This document shows positions 63,849 to 64,000 of a DNA stretch of 64,000 nucleotides, piece by piece. Position numbers and translations under genes: made by a program. The DNA lies in assembly GCF_028453695.1 (NCBI RefSeq), contig NC_135777.1, forward strand, positions 13,381,714-13,445,713, given 5' to 3'. This stretch comes from Augochlora pura. Its lineage: Eukaryota; Arthropoda; Insecta; Hymenoptera; Halictidae. Numbering within the stretch: position 1 is the stretch's first letter; every line of letters starts with the position of its first letter. The notes under the pieces were generated by a model. The model was given only the letters and a program-made list of their open reading frames with translations, was not told the origin of the DNA and did no database searches.

Positions 63849-64000
63849 ATATTAACACGTTGACGACGGCTTGACCCACCGGTCATACATGTCAGACCCG
63901 TGGGCTACGTACATTTGTTTATTTTGCTTGCATTTCACAAAATAGATACTACAAAATAGGTTTATGTTATTTTTTCTGAACATTATAAACAAGATATTCG
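63849..64000 (+). mobile_element. left end of a TTAACACGTT-type MITE, cut by the window edge
   Basis: TTAACACGTTGACGACGGC is followed by GACCCACCGGTCATACATG and GACCCGTGGG. The terminus resembles that of the 44.0-kb element and it likewise carries a subterminal inverted motif. The other end lies beyond the window. Confidence 0.45.

Overview
The window reads as nuclear DNA from an insect, most likely a hymenopteran (bee, ant or wasp). The evidence is a neuregulin-like EGF-receptor ligand exon of the insect vein type, a GC- and CpG-rich background broken by AT-rich blocks, many short simple repeats, and several families of short inverted-repeat transposons. A 100-base run of N beside a C homopolymer shows it is an assembled scaffold. 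The clade is an inference: no rRNA, mitochondrial or lineage-diagnostic gene is present.

Only one protein-coding segment is well supported: a long first coding exon at 49507-50647 (+). It encodes a signal peptide, a low-complexity basic linker with a furin-type site, and a Cys-framed domain resembling the N-terminal domain of glial growth factor (type II neuregulin). It ends in a phase-1 splice donor. I call it the 5' coding exon of vein (vn). The Ig and EGF modules expected downstream were not found in the remaining 13.4 kb, so 50648-64000 is probably the first part of a large intron. The GC-rich, CAG- and TCT/TCG-repeat-rich stretch at about 47.6-49.5 kb looks like its promoter and 5' leader region, with a good donor at 48415 and possible acceptors near 49004 and 49501.

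Layout: 1-10.1 kb is non-coding, with simple repeats and hairpins. 10.15-11.9 kb is a GC- and purine-rich island with one splice-donor-like site. 12-18.9 kb is mostly GC-rich non-coding DNA with a palindromic mariner-like element at 13.9 kb. 19-33 kb is rich in small elements: a fold-back at 19.4 kb, a minisatellite at 23.0 kb, TTAA-flanked MITEs at 24.1, 28.75, 29.3 and 31.7 kb, repeat-type elements at 26.3 and 27.2 kb, and the assembly gap at 32.7 kb. 33-47.6 kb holds another copy of the 28.7 kb MITE family (35.4 kb), a 1.46-kb element with 150-bp terminal inverted repeats (39.3-40.8 kb), and a MITE with tandem palindromes (44.0 kb). 47.6-50.65 kb is the vein locus. 50.65-64 kb is presumed intron with GA-rich tracts, a tandem duplication, another MITE copy at 61.4 kb and the start of an element at 63.85 kb.

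Most open frames longer than 60 codons outside vein are by-products of GC-rich or simple-repeat sequence and are not reported as genes. I found no operon-like, CRISPR-like or defence-like system. The most novel-looking material is the set of non-autonomous transposon families and the domain layout of the vein exon.
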